From positions 1 to 64,000 of the forward strand of contig JBARXJ010000071.1 in assembly GCA_049647265.1 (NCBI GenBank): a stretch of 64,000 nt of DNA. The letters run 5' to 3'. This document shows, in pieces, positions 27,490 through 36,297 of this stretch. The notes beneath the pieces were generated by a model. The model saw nothing but the letters and a program-made list of their open reading frames with translations. It had not been told where the DNA came from and did no database searches. Source of the stretch: JAAURB01 sp049647265 (GTDB taxonomy: Bacteria > Cyanobacteriota > Cyanobacteriia > Cyanobacteriales > Microcoleaceae). The stretch's first letter is position 1. Each line of letters opens with the position of its first letter. The position numbers and the translations under genes are program-made.

Positions 27490-29091
27490 ATGTCACAGCT
27501 TAATTTACCTAAAAAAATAGACTTCAGCTTCTCTAAAAACCCCAGCTTAATTGAAAATAGTATTATTATTGCTTTCCTGCTTTTTGGCTTTGTTGGTGTT
27601 CTTCACCATGAAATGTGGCGGGATGAATTTCAAGCATGGTTACTTGCAAGGGATAGTAATACCTTAATAGAACTTTTTTATAATATGCAGTATGAAGGAC
27701 ATCCTGGCTTATGGCATCTTTGTCTATATGGACTGACTCAGATAACCCATAATCCTTTGATTATGCAGATTTTTCATTTATTTATCTCTATAATGATTGT
27801 CTGTCTAATTGTTAAGTTTTCTCCTTTTCCTCCTTTACATAAATTTCTGCTCAGTTTTGGATATTATATTTTTTATGAATATACAATAATCAGTAGAAAC
27901 TATAACTTAGGCGTTTTATTTGTTGTTCTATTTTGTATTAGTTACTCTCGGAATAAAGTTAAACCCATACTACTCAGTATTCTATTAGCATTAATGGCTA
28001 ACACAAATGCCTTTGCTTTGATTCTGAGCTTTGCATTTTCATTGACCCTGGTAGATTATTTTTATCGTCAAGTTCAAGTTAATCAATTAAAACAGCAAAA
28101 ATTATTTGCTAGTATAGCTATACTACTATTGGGTTGGGGAATTTCTATATTACAAATTATTCGACCCTTAATTTCAGAAGAAAAAATTATTCGACCATTG
28201 GAAGTCACGACCCAACAGGTACAATCTAACTTCAGTATATTGAGAGAAATTAAACAATTGATAACTACTTTTATCAATATATGGAGAAGTTATGTACCTA
28301 TTCCGTTAGAGTTGAATAATAAATTCTGGAATACAAATATTTTAATTCATAACCAAAGCTTTCCCTCAATTGTAGGGGTATCTCTAGGAGCAGTCATCGC
28401 AGCTTTCGCATCTCTTTGTCTTTTGCTATTTGTCATCAAACTTCTACATCAAAAACGACTAATTTTAACAATATATATTTTGGGAACAGGGAGTATTATC
28501 AGTTTTAATTACCTAATTTTTAAAGGTGAAATGAGGCACAGAGGTCACCTATTTATTCTACTAATTGCTTGTATTTGGTTGCTTTATAAAGAGTTTGCCC
28601 AAATGCAAAAACATACATTAATACAAAAAAACAAAAAATTAATTAGTCAATTTTTAACGGTAATTCTTTCTATTCATTTATTAGCAGGTTTGCACGCTTA
28701 CAGTATAGATTTATTTTATACTTTTTCTATTGGTCGAGAAACAGCTCAATATATCAAAGACAATAATCTTGATAACTTTCTAATTATTAGTCAAAGAGAC
28801 AGACAAGGAGCAGTGCTATCTGGTTATCTCGATCGGCAGATTTATTATCCAGATCGAGGTGAATTTGGTAGTTTTTGGAAGACTGAAGTTAAAATGAAAG
28901 ATATCGCAATCGTAGAAGATGTAATTCGTGATAATCCCGATCAAACTTTATTAGTCTTAACCTATCCTTTAAAAAATGATTCTGTTTTTTCTGCGGATAT
29001 TGACGTGAAAGAGGTAAAACAATTTGATAAGCCTGCAATAGCAACCTTGGAAAATTCATATTACATTTATCGAGCCAGAGAAATAGAATGA
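27490..29091 (+). CDS. GT-C-like membrane glycosyltransferase (GT39-like)
   Basis: A 533-residue protein with around ten membrane helices. After the first helix comes MWRDEFQAWLLARD, with an acidic pair in a periplasmic loop, and then GHPGLWHL. This is the signature spacing of GT-C enzymes (GT39/ArnT-like), which use a lipid-phosphate sugar donor outside the membrane. The last 100 residues are soluble. Identity is moderate: it could instead be a polymerase-like membrane protein of the locus. It starts 33 bases after the flippase gene, in the same operon. Confidence 0.7.
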   Translation: MSQLNLPKKIDFSFSKNPSLIENSIIIAFLLFGFVGVLHHEMWRDEFQAWLLARDSNTLIELFYNMQYEGHPGLWHLCLYGLTQITHNPLIMQIFHLFISIMIVCLIVKFSPFPPLHKFLLSFGYYIFYEYTIISRNYNLGVLFVVLFCISYSRNKVKPILLSILLALMANTNAFALILSFAFSLTLVDYFYRQVQVNQLKQQKLFASIAILLLGWGISILQIIRPLISEEKIIRPLEVTTQQVQSNFSILREIKQLITTFINIWRSYVPIPLELNNKFWNTNILIHNQSFPSIVGVSLGAVIAAFASLCLLLFVIKLLHQKRLILTIYILGTGSIISFNYLIFKGEMRHRGHLFILLIACIWLLYKEFAQMQKHTLIQKNKKLISQFLTVILSIHLLAGLHAYSIDLFYTFSIGRETAQYIKDNNLDNFLIISQRDRQGAVLSGYLDRQIYYPDRGEFGSFWKTEVKMKDIAIVEDVIRDNPDQTLLVLTYPLKNDSVFSADIDVKEVKQFDKPAIATLENSYYIYRAREIE

Positions 29092-29164
29092 AAGTCATTA
29101 ACTTTTTAAAAATCAGTTTCATTTTATATTTGATATTTAGTGAATACTCATTAACTTGTTTGTT

Positions 29165-30040
29165 ATGAATTTACCTCGTTTATCTATCGTTATCCCAACT
29201 TATAACCGTCAAGACCTTTTACCCCAAGCAGTTGAGAGTGCTTTAGCCCAAACAATAGAAGATATTGAGGTTATTGTCGTTGATGATGCTTCTTCTCAAC
29301 CGATTAATTTACCCCAACATCCCCGGCTGCAAGTGATTCGCTTACCGGAAAATAAAGGACCTTCAGCCGCTCGAAATATGGGGGCAAAAGTAGCAAAGGG
29401 GCGCTGGGTAACTTTTCTTGATGACGATGACCGCTTACTGCCTCATACGGCGCAAGTTGTCTTAGAGGCTTTAGAAAATACCACACTTCCTCAACCTGTG
29501 GCGCTGCTATCAGCATTAGAAGTGATGAATGATAAAGGCCAGATCAAAGAAGTTCGTATTCCTCCAACTTTACCCAAAGGTTGTCATTATGGCTTAGAAG
29601 AAATTGAGCCAAATCAATCTTTTTTCTGCAAACAAACTTTAGTTGTAGAAAAAGAAGTATTACTCAGTATTGGTGGGTTCGATGAGTCGTTTACTTCTCG
29701 TATTCTTGCTGAATTATTTTTAAGGTTAAGTCAAGTTTGTACAATACAAGGAATTCCTACCGTGACTTATCAATTTATCCAACATCAAACTCGGCGTATT
29801 TCTCAAGATACATCTCGTCGCCAGGTTAATGTTAATCGTCTGTTAAAGAAGCATCAATCTTTATTTCAAGCTCATCCTAAAATGTTTGCTAGTTTTGTCT
29901 ATGATCATGCAATTAAACTCTGTGATTCCGGTCATTTTATTGAGGGAATAAAAAACTTTTTTAAAGCAATGCTAATTCATCCAATTCATACTCTAATTCG
30001 GATATTTTTATCTGTTAAAAATAATGTAATGAGTTTATAA
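29165..30040 (+). CDS. Glycosyltransferase family 2
   Basis: 291 residues from ATG 29165; a TTG nine bases upstream is less likely. GT-A features: LSIVIPTYNRQDLLPQA, VVDDASS, GPSAARNMGA and a metal-binding FLDDDDRLLP. The C-terminal region is basic with a short hydrophobic end. It is a soluble or peripheral inverting transferase. It lies 73 bases after the GT-C-like gene and 38 bases before another GT2, inside the operon. Confidence 0.88.
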   Translation: MNLPRLSIVIPTYNRQDLLPQAVESALAQTIEDIEVIVVDDASSQPINLPQHPRLQVIRLPENKGPSAARNMGAKVAKGRWVTFLDDDDRLLPHTAQVVLEALENTTLPQPVALLSALEVMNDKGQIKEVRIPPTLPKGCHYGLEEIEPNQSFFCKQTLVVEKEVLLSIGGFDESFTSRILAELFLRLSQVCTIQGIPTVTYQFIQHQTRRISQDTSRRQVNVNRLLKKHQSLFQAHPKMFASFVYDHAIKLCDSGHFIEGIKNFFKAMLIHPIHTLIRIFLSVKNNVMSL

Positions 30041-30078
30041 TCTGAGTATTAAAATAATCATGATATCAGGTAAAAACA

Positions 30079-30999
30079 ATGAATCAGCCTTTTTTCTCAA
30101 TTGTTATCCCCACTTACAACCGCCCAGAGAGACTCAAAAGCTGTCTTCAATCTATGAGTGACTTAAATTATCCTCGTGAACAGTTTGAAGTCATTATTGT
30201 AGACGACGGGAGTTCTACGCCTTTAGAACATATTGTCGCTCCTTTTCATCAAAATATTAACATTACTTTCATTACTCAACCGAATCAAGGCCCCGCTTCT
30301 GCACGCAACACTGGCGCAACGAAAGCAAAAGGAAAGTTTATTGTTTTTACAGATGATGATTGTCAACCTAAACCCGATTGGTTAAACAATTTAGAAGCTC
30401 AATTTAAGCGAACTCCTAATAGCTTGGTGGGTGGCAAAACGCTAAATGCTTTACCTGAAAATTTATATTCAACAGCCAGTCAATTACTAATTGATTATCT
30501 ATACGAATACTATAATACTAACCGGGAACAAGCCAGCTTTTTTGCTTCTAATAATTTTGCAATGTCTAAAGAAAACTTCTCTCAAGTCGGACAGTTTGAT
30601 ACCACTTTTCCGCTGGCGGCTGGAGAAGATCGAGAATTTTGCGATCGCTGGTTACATCGAGGCTACCAAATGAGTGCTGTTTCTGAGGCTCAAATTTATC
30701 ATGCTCACCACTTAACCTTACGCAGCTTCTGGCGGCAACATTTCAACTATGGACGAGGTGCATTTCATTTTCATCAACTACGCGCTCATAGAGGGATTGG
30801 AAAAATTAAGGTTGAACCTTTATCTTTTTACTTTAAATTACTAACCTATCCCTTTGTTCAAACAACTCCTCGTCACTCAGCCTTATTTCTTTCTCTGTTA
30901 TTTTTATTATCTCAAGCTGCTAATACTTTAGGCTTCTTTTGGGAAAAAAATTTACACCATAAAGAATCTCATTCTCCTATTTTGCAGAAAAATGATTGA
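30079..30999 (+). CDS. Glycosyltransferase family 2
   Basis: A 306-residue GT-A transferase with FSIVIPTYNRPERLKSCL, VDDGSS, GPASARNTGA, a metal-binding FTDDDCQPKP, and GEDREFCDRWL as the catalytic-base motif. Hydrophobic stretches near residues 250-290 suggest a C-terminal membrane anchor. It is the last gene of the plus-strand polysaccharide series; no intrinsic terminator was found behind it, and the next gene is on the opposite strand. Confidence 0.9.
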   Translation: MNQPFFSIVIPTYNRPERLKSCLQSMSDLNYPREQFEVIIVDDGSSTPLEHIVAPFHQNINITFITQPNQGPASARNTGATKAKGKFIVFTDDDCQPKPDWLNNLEAQFKRTPNSLVGGKTLNALPENLYSTASQLLIDYLYEYYNTNREQASFFASNNFAMSKENFSQVGQFDTTFPLAAGEDREFCDRWLHRGYQMSAVSEAQIYHAHHLTLRSFWRQHFNYGRGAFHFHQLRAHRGIGKIKVEPLSFYFKLLTYPFVQTTPRHSALFLSLLFLLSQAANTLGFFWEKNLHHKESHSPILQKND

Positions 31000-31039
31000 T
31001 ATTATTATTGACTTTTCATTCTAATTTTACCTCTTTTCT

Positions 31040-32385
31040 TTATTCCTGAAACTGTAAAAATGTTCCGGATCGAGCGCGATTATATTGTACGGCGGCTACC
31101 TGTTCTGCATTATAATTGTATAATAAAATCAATCCAGAACGGTTAGTCATTTGCATGGTATTTGCAGTCAAACGACTAATGATAAATCGTTGAATTTCTT
31201 GGGGTTGAATCATTCCACTTAAGAGTTCTGGACGATTTAATTTATCTCGTAATTCCCAACCCGTTACATCAATCGCTTCATCGGTAATATTTTGTAATTC
31301 TACCCATTCTCGACCCTCATCTGTTCCTTCAGGATTGGGTAATGCTGCCACAATCCGAATCGCTCCATTATTAGAAAGAATCCGATCAATCGGAACAACA
31401 ATCGGTCGATCCATCGGGGGTTCTTTGACATAATCTGAGCCAATAAAGATCGGAAAAAATGAGCGAATAAATTCCCCTCGACTACCATTGGGGTTAGTAC
31501 TACGATATAAAACGATATCATAATTTGCATTATCAATTGTTGTGCGGCGTTTATCTTGGATTTTTCCATACATACTTTCATGCGTAAGCAACAGTTGCCA
31601 TTGCTATTTCACATTCTGGACTCGGGCCGACAAAAAATCCCCCTTTTTTCTTAAATACTTCTGCAACAATATTTCCTCTCATATCCGTAATGGTTTGTAG
31701 CATTTGTAAGGTGACTACATTAGGATTTTGTTGTCCCGCTTCTCCATTTAAATCATATTTATAACCTAAAAAATTGACCCGCTGATTTTTATCATCTAGA
31801 TAAAACTTTACCCAAGAATGATAACCCGAAATTTCACCTAAATTTTCTTTCTTACTATCAAAACGAGCGTTATATTTTGCTTCCCCAACAAAAACGTGTT
31901 CAAAACCCGAACAAAAATGAATGGACTTACCGCGATAGTGATTTGTGTAGAGTTCAAACCAAATCCGCTTAAGCTGTCGGAAAAATTGTAATAAATGAAA
32001 AAGATTCCCCTAGATTTTGATTAATATATTCTAAAGCAATTTGTATCGGCTTTGTCTTTAAAATTAAATGTATAAAATCTTGCTGTTCTGCGGCTTCAAT
32101 TTCATCGGTAAATTCTTCCTCTAAAAAATGTATGGCATAGTTATCTAACAGATTAATAAAACTATTGTACGTTCGATCAATATCAAATAATTTCTCTTCA
32201 TTAACGCGATAAAATAATGGTTGAGTCGCTAAATCAATTTGACGCTTGCCACAGGCTCTGACTTGTTCATCTAATAAGATATCAGCGGTCTCATCGTACC
32301 ATTCCCCGGATGACTGGCGACCACTCACAGAAAACTGATTTTCATCATTGTCCCAGATCAGGTGATAAATATTCTCCATCGTCAT
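31040..32385 (-). pseudogene. EndoU (XendoU-type) ribonuclease plus lamin-tail domain, broken by two frameshifts
   Basis: Three overlapping frames together rebuild one protein of about 445 residues. Frame 1 (32385 to about 32000) gives the XendoU N-terminal part (TYNSFINLLDNY, EEFTDEIEAAEQQDFI, LKTKPIQIAL). Frame 2 (about 32000 to 31578) gives RIWFELYTNHYRG, SGFEHVFVGEAKYN and GYHSWVKFY, carrying both EndoU catalytic histidines. Frame 3 (about 31590 to 31040) gives HESMYGKIQDKRRT and a lamin-tail-like beta domain (GREWVELQNITDEAIDVTGW). The first break fits one extra base in a run of five A near 31998-32002; the second, near 31580, fits loss of one base. Each piece is clean otherwise, so the decay is recent, or one break is a sequence error. 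EndoU enzymes cut RNA at uridines. Confidence 0.75.
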
Positions 32386-32584
32386 CCACCTTAATATAGA
32401 AAAATTATTTAGAACTTCATGTTAGAATATAACCTAAATTATCATAAATAAAATCAATATTATTTTAATTCAATTGGATGGCTGATTACAAACTTTATGA
32501 TTTCACAGAGAATTGCAACCCCTCGTTACACATCTGTTCAAAACAGATTAAAATAACATTAGCTAAAACAAGGAGACTGGATTA

Positions 32585-33148
32585 GTGCGACGGTTCACTC
32601 AGCTACCCCAACAAAATCAGCTAGCCGCTGCACCGAAATTTGAAGTTAAAAAATCTTCTAAACGGCAATGGCTTCACTCCCTTTACCTGCGTATCGCTAG
32701 AATGCGTGGAAAGCCAGAATATCTCGCCCGTGGCTTAGCGGCGGGTGTGTTTGCCGGATGTTTTCCTTTGTTTGGCTTACAAATTGTTTTAGGTGTCTCT
32801 CTCTCTGTGTTGGTTCGAGGCCATAAATTACTGGCAGCAGCGGGAACTTGGCTCAGTAACCCCTTGACTTATATTCCAATTTTCTTATTTAATTATCATG
32901 TCGGTCAATGGTTATTGGGGGCTGAAGAACTCTCTATTAGTCAAGACAGCTTACTGGCTTGGGATACCATTGTAGAATTAGGCGCTGAGTTTGCTTTAAC
33001 TCTCTTACTCGGATCTTTTGTCGTCGGAATTGTTAGTGCCATTACGACTTATTTTGTGGGTGTTAAAGTGATTCGGCGGTGGCGCAAACGACAACCCAAA
33101 CGATATTTAAAAATCACTGAAATTCCTCCTGAAAATCAAACATTTTGA
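32585..33148 (+). CDS. DUF2062 membrane protein
   Basis: 187 residues, starting at GTG 32585 with a good AAGGAG nine bases upstream. After a basic N-terminus with RMRGKPEYLARGLAAGVFAGCFPLFGLQ come two or three membrane helices, including AAAGTWLSNPLTYIPIFLFNYHVGQWLLG, and a basic tail. These are the hallmark motifs of DUF2062, a conserved inner-membrane family of unknown function. It stands alone, divergent from the broken EndoU gene. Confidence 0.88.
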   Translation: MRRFTQLPQQNQLAAAPKFEVKKSSKRQWLHSLYLRIARMRGKPEYLARGLAAGVFAGCFPLFGLQIVLGVSLSVLVRGHKLLAAAGTWLSNPLTYIPIFLFNYHVGQWLLGAEELSISQDSLLAWDTIVELGAEFALTLLLGSFVVGIVSAITTYFVGVKVIRRWRKRQPKRYLKITEIPPENQTF

Positions 33149-33712
33149 GTTAAAAGGTAATAAAATATTGTTATAAAAAGTAGAATTATAACTAAGGCTT
33201 GAAGGGATACTGAACTAATTTTTGTAGAATTTTTAACCCATTATCTGCAATACTTCTTAACACTTTAGTTTCATCGGGGTTTATGCCAGAGTTTAAGCTT
33301 TGACACAGCCACCTTCACAGCCCGATCAATTGCCTGACTCTTTGGTAATACTGTATTTTAGTATTATTCTAATTTACAGCACGACAACAGCTAAACCCTT
33401 GACTCAATCGCTGAGGTGCTGTGGTAGACTTTAGATTGGCGATCATGTGACTGACTTTTTAGCAGTGGGAAGTTCGTCAATGATTAGGAAAATATCCCCA
33501 AATCGTGAGAAAATGCCAGAGCGTTATATTGTAGATTTAAGTTGAATATTATTTATTGTAAACTAAATTGAAGAATGATCTGCATAAATGCGTTACAATT
33601 ATCAAAACAAAAACGATTTCCCAAATTCATTAGTTAATGAAGAGCTTTGTGTGCGTGTGAATGAGCCTGGGAAAATATTAAACTAACCATTGATCAAATT
33701 TACTCAAATATC
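33149..33712. other. Intergenic region with a possible short gene remnant
   Basis: 564 bases. On the minus strand, about 33200-33310 reads as a 37-codon stretch (core GINPDETKVLRSIADNGLK, stop near 33198) flanked by stops, with coding-like sequence but no start. It may be the tail of a lost gene. The last 200 bases must hold the ftrC promoter. Nothing else is recognised. Confidence 0.35.
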
Positions 33713-34078
33713 ATGACAACAGAAACTAACAATAAGTTATCCACAGAGAAAAGCTTAAAGGCAATGAAAAAATTCGCAGAACAGTATGCGAAGCGAACAG
33801 ATACTTATTTTTGTGTCGATCCGTCTGTAACAGCGGTTGTGATCGAAGGACTCGCCAAACATAAAGATGATTTAGGTGCGCCGTTATGTCCTTGTCGTCA
33901 CTATGAAGATAAAGAGGCGGAAGTTAAAAATACCTTCTGGAATTGTCCCTGTGTACCGATGCGAGAACGCAAAGAATGTCACTGTATGCTATTTCTGACA
34001 CCGGAGAATGATTTTTCTGGAGATCAGCAAGAAATTACCGTGGAAGACTTGGAGAATACTCGCCAAACAATGCTTTAA
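33713..34078 (+). CDS. ftrC: Ferredoxin-thioredoxin reductase, catalytic subunit
   Basis: A 121-residue protein with all seven family cysteines: C34, C59 and C61 (CPC), C78 and C80 (CPC), and C89 and C91 (CHC). They supply the 4Fe-4S cluster and the redox-active disulfide that passes electrons from ferredoxin to thioredoxin, linking photosynthetic electron flow to enzyme regulation. Length and the motif CPCVPMRERKECHC match the family closely. The variable subunit is encoded elsewhere, as is usual. A hairpin terminator follows. Confidence 0.97.
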   Translation: MTTETNNKLSTEKSLKAMKKFAEQYAKRTDTYFCVDPSVTAVVIEGLAKHKDDLGAPLCPCRHYEDKEAEVKNTFWNCPCVPMRERKECHCMLFLTPENDFSGDQQEITVEDLENTRQTML

Positions 34079-34092
34079 GCAGTTATTAATTC

Positions 34093-34121
34093 AGATAGCT
34101 CTGCTATTTGTAGGGCTATCT
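34093..34121 (+). terminator. Probable terminator after ftrC
   Basis: AGATAGC (34093-34099) pairs with GCTATCT (34115-34121), followed by a few T. The stem is only 7 bp and the T-run is short, so its strength is uncertain. Confidence 0.5.
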
Positions 34122-34187
34122 TTGAGATTGAGTGATTGATCGATCAGATATAATACATATAAGAGCGTAAATTTTAGTGCATCTTTT

Positions 34188-34559
34188 ATGGGCGAAATTA
34201 TCCCCGCAGAATTTTGGCAAGGTATCGAGCAATTTAACCAGCAAGAGTTTTATGCTTGTCATGATACCTTAGAAGCGTTATGGATGGAATCAATGGAACC
34301 CAATAAACGATTCTATCAAGGGATTTTACAAATTGCTGTAGGACTTTATCATCTGAGTAATCAAAATAGTCGAGGTGCCGTCATGTTAATGGGGGAAGGC
34401 ATTCGTCGATTAGACTATTATCAACCTGAATATTCTGGTATTAATGTTGAGCAATTAATGATTCAAGCCTCCACCTTATTAAAGCAGTTACAGCAAGCTG
34501 ATCCTGAAAAGATGGATGATTTTAAGGATTTTGATATCCCTCACATTCAAAAAATATAA
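34188..34559 (+). CDS. DUF309 protein
   Basis: A 123-residue helical protein with the family motifs FNQQEFYACHDTLEALWME and FYQGILQIAVGLYHL, followed by GEGIRRLDYY. DUF309 proteins are common in cyanobacteria and plastid-containing organisms; the conserved His-Glu pattern could bind a metal, but no function is established. The gene is single, between ftrC and a decayed glycosyltransferase gene, with no apparent functional link. Confidence 0.9.
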   Translation: MGEIIPAEFWQGIEQFNQQEFYACHDTLEALWMESMEPNKRFYQGILQIAVGLYHLSNQNSRGAVMLMGEGIRRLDYYQPEYSGINVEQLMIQASTLLKQLQQADPEKMDDFKDFDIPHIQKI

Positions 34560-34637
34560 GGCAATAGATAGTCAATCATAGGATAAACGTAGAGAATCGT
34601 TATAGATTCAAAAGTTAAATCTCTAATTTTTATTGCT

Positions 34638-35708
34638 ATGAATAAGAAACAATTAATGACAATAAATAACATTTTTACTTGATTTTTCCTAATCTTTTAG
34701 GTTTTAAAAAACGAGTACAGGTTTACTCAAGGTTTTTATTAACTGCCCTGCAATAGTTTTATCCAAAAGCTGATTATAATATTTTTCTCAAATACGATAC
34801 TAATGTTTATCAAAAAAATTCTTTTTCTTTTCTAGACTCGATTTCAATATTTTGGTGATTAATTAAAAACCCAGATTTAATAATTTTCACGTATGTAAAC
34901 TATAGAATAATAAAATGCATTTTATCTGACTTAATTATAAATAATTATTGGATTTTAGCTCATAGCAATGAAGTTTTGGATTTAAAAAATCGTATTTATC
35001 GGCATTTAAACAGGCAGAAAAAGTAATAGCGGTTAGCCACTATACTCGCGAAAGATTAATGAATGAGCAGGGTTTGAATCCTCAAAAAGTGCTCGTTTTA
35101 CCGAATAGCTTTGATGGCACGCAATTTTAAATTAAACATAAACCCATTCATCTACTGCAACGTTATCAGTGATCTCCCAAATAACCTATTATTTTAACCG
35201 TTTCACGCCTCAGAAAAACGGCTGCTCCCCACAAGGGATATTACCAGGTGCTACAGGCTTTAGTACAGGTTCGCGCTTCACCTGAAAAATGTTCATTATT
35301 TGATTGTAGGAACATGAGATGAGGCGGCTCAAATTCAATCTCGATATGAGAAAACTCAATCTAGAAAACGATGTAACGCTGACTGGATTTCTTCCTGATG
35401 AAGAGTTATGTCGTTATTATAATTTATGTGATGTTTTGGCTTTGCCAAGTTGTATTGAAGGGTTCGCAATTGTGTACTTAGAAGCCCTAGCTTGCGGTTA
35501 ACCCATCTGAGCCTAGAATTATGATGGTGCGGTCAAACCCTTTGAAATAGGGAAATTGGGCCATAGATCGTCCATCCAAAAGATGTGGAGAGGAACACAG
35601 AAAACAGCAATTCAAATTATCCAAGATCATTATGCTAATATAGTCTTATATCAGCCTAATACTTTAAGAAAAAAACCATTAGAAAAGTTTGAATTTTCTC
35701 AGTGTTAA
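34638..35708 (+). pseudogene. Glycosyltransferase family 4 pseudogene
   Basis: A run of fragments in shifting frames follows the order of a GT4 enzyme. They are VQVYSRFLLTAL and YNIFLKYDTNVYQ (about 34715-34810), PDLIIFTYVN and YWILAHSNEVLDLKN (about 34870-34995), AEKVIAVSHYTRERL and VLVLPNSFDG (about 35015-35125), ILTVSRL and KGYYQVLQALVQ (about 35190-35275), and DVTLTGFLPDEELCRYY to YLEALACG (about 35370-35500). LYQPNTLRKK to a final TAA at 35706-35708 ends the series. At least four in-frame stops and several frameshifts interrupt it, so it cannot be expressed as one enzyme. No insertion sequence is visible. It is an old relic compared with the neighbouring EndoU gene. Confidence 0.8.
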
Positions 35709-36297
35709 ATCTAGCTCTTTAGAGTGATTGATTTTTCATAGAAGACGGATAAAGAATCCATACTTTTGTCAAACCGAGGTGATGAGTAAGTTGAACCTAG
35801 CCTAATCGGGAGCGATGATCTATCTCAGAGATGATTGCATTGATTAAGCAATTGTTGTATGCTTTATCAGATAAACATTAGGGGCATCTATTCTGAACAT
35901 ACACCTAGTGGTGATATGGCAGTAAAAAGTCCTTTGAAAAAAGGCAAAAATATCAGCCCTAAAACTTCATTCGATCTGCTCGAATCTTACAGGAGAATAT
36001 CTGTAAGATCTGGTTTCCTCATGGCTTGTAACAAGACTTTCTATTGAAATATGAGTCCTTCGGTACAAGCGGTCGGGTAAAGTTCCCCTCTTTATCAACT
36101 CACTCAACACAACTGATTGAACTGGCCCAACTCTAACAAGAAAGAATTGGGTATAGGTTCTAATGTGTCTGTATTTAAAACTCAAAAACTATTGCAGCCC
36201 TAACAAAAGATCTTAGAACTGAAACATATATCAGACTCATCAAGGGTTAGAGTTGCACTGATAAATTCGATTTACATCTACCTAAGGAAGATACATC
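35709..36297. other. Intergenic or degenerate DNA before the adhesin gene
   Basis: About 590 bases with several short frames on both strands, none with recognisable domain content. It may continue the decay seen in the GT4 relic. The last bases carry a strong AAGGAAG ribosome site seven bases before the adhesin ATG. Confidence 0.45.

Noticed and set aside
31300..31581. 93-codon minus-strand frame inside the EndoU/lamin-tail region
   Set aside because: It is a shifted reading of the lamin-tail segment; the overlapping frame carries the recognisable domain.
35859..36185. Short frames on both strands before the adhesin gene
   Set aside because: Neither has domain content or a ribosome site, and the region looks degenerate.
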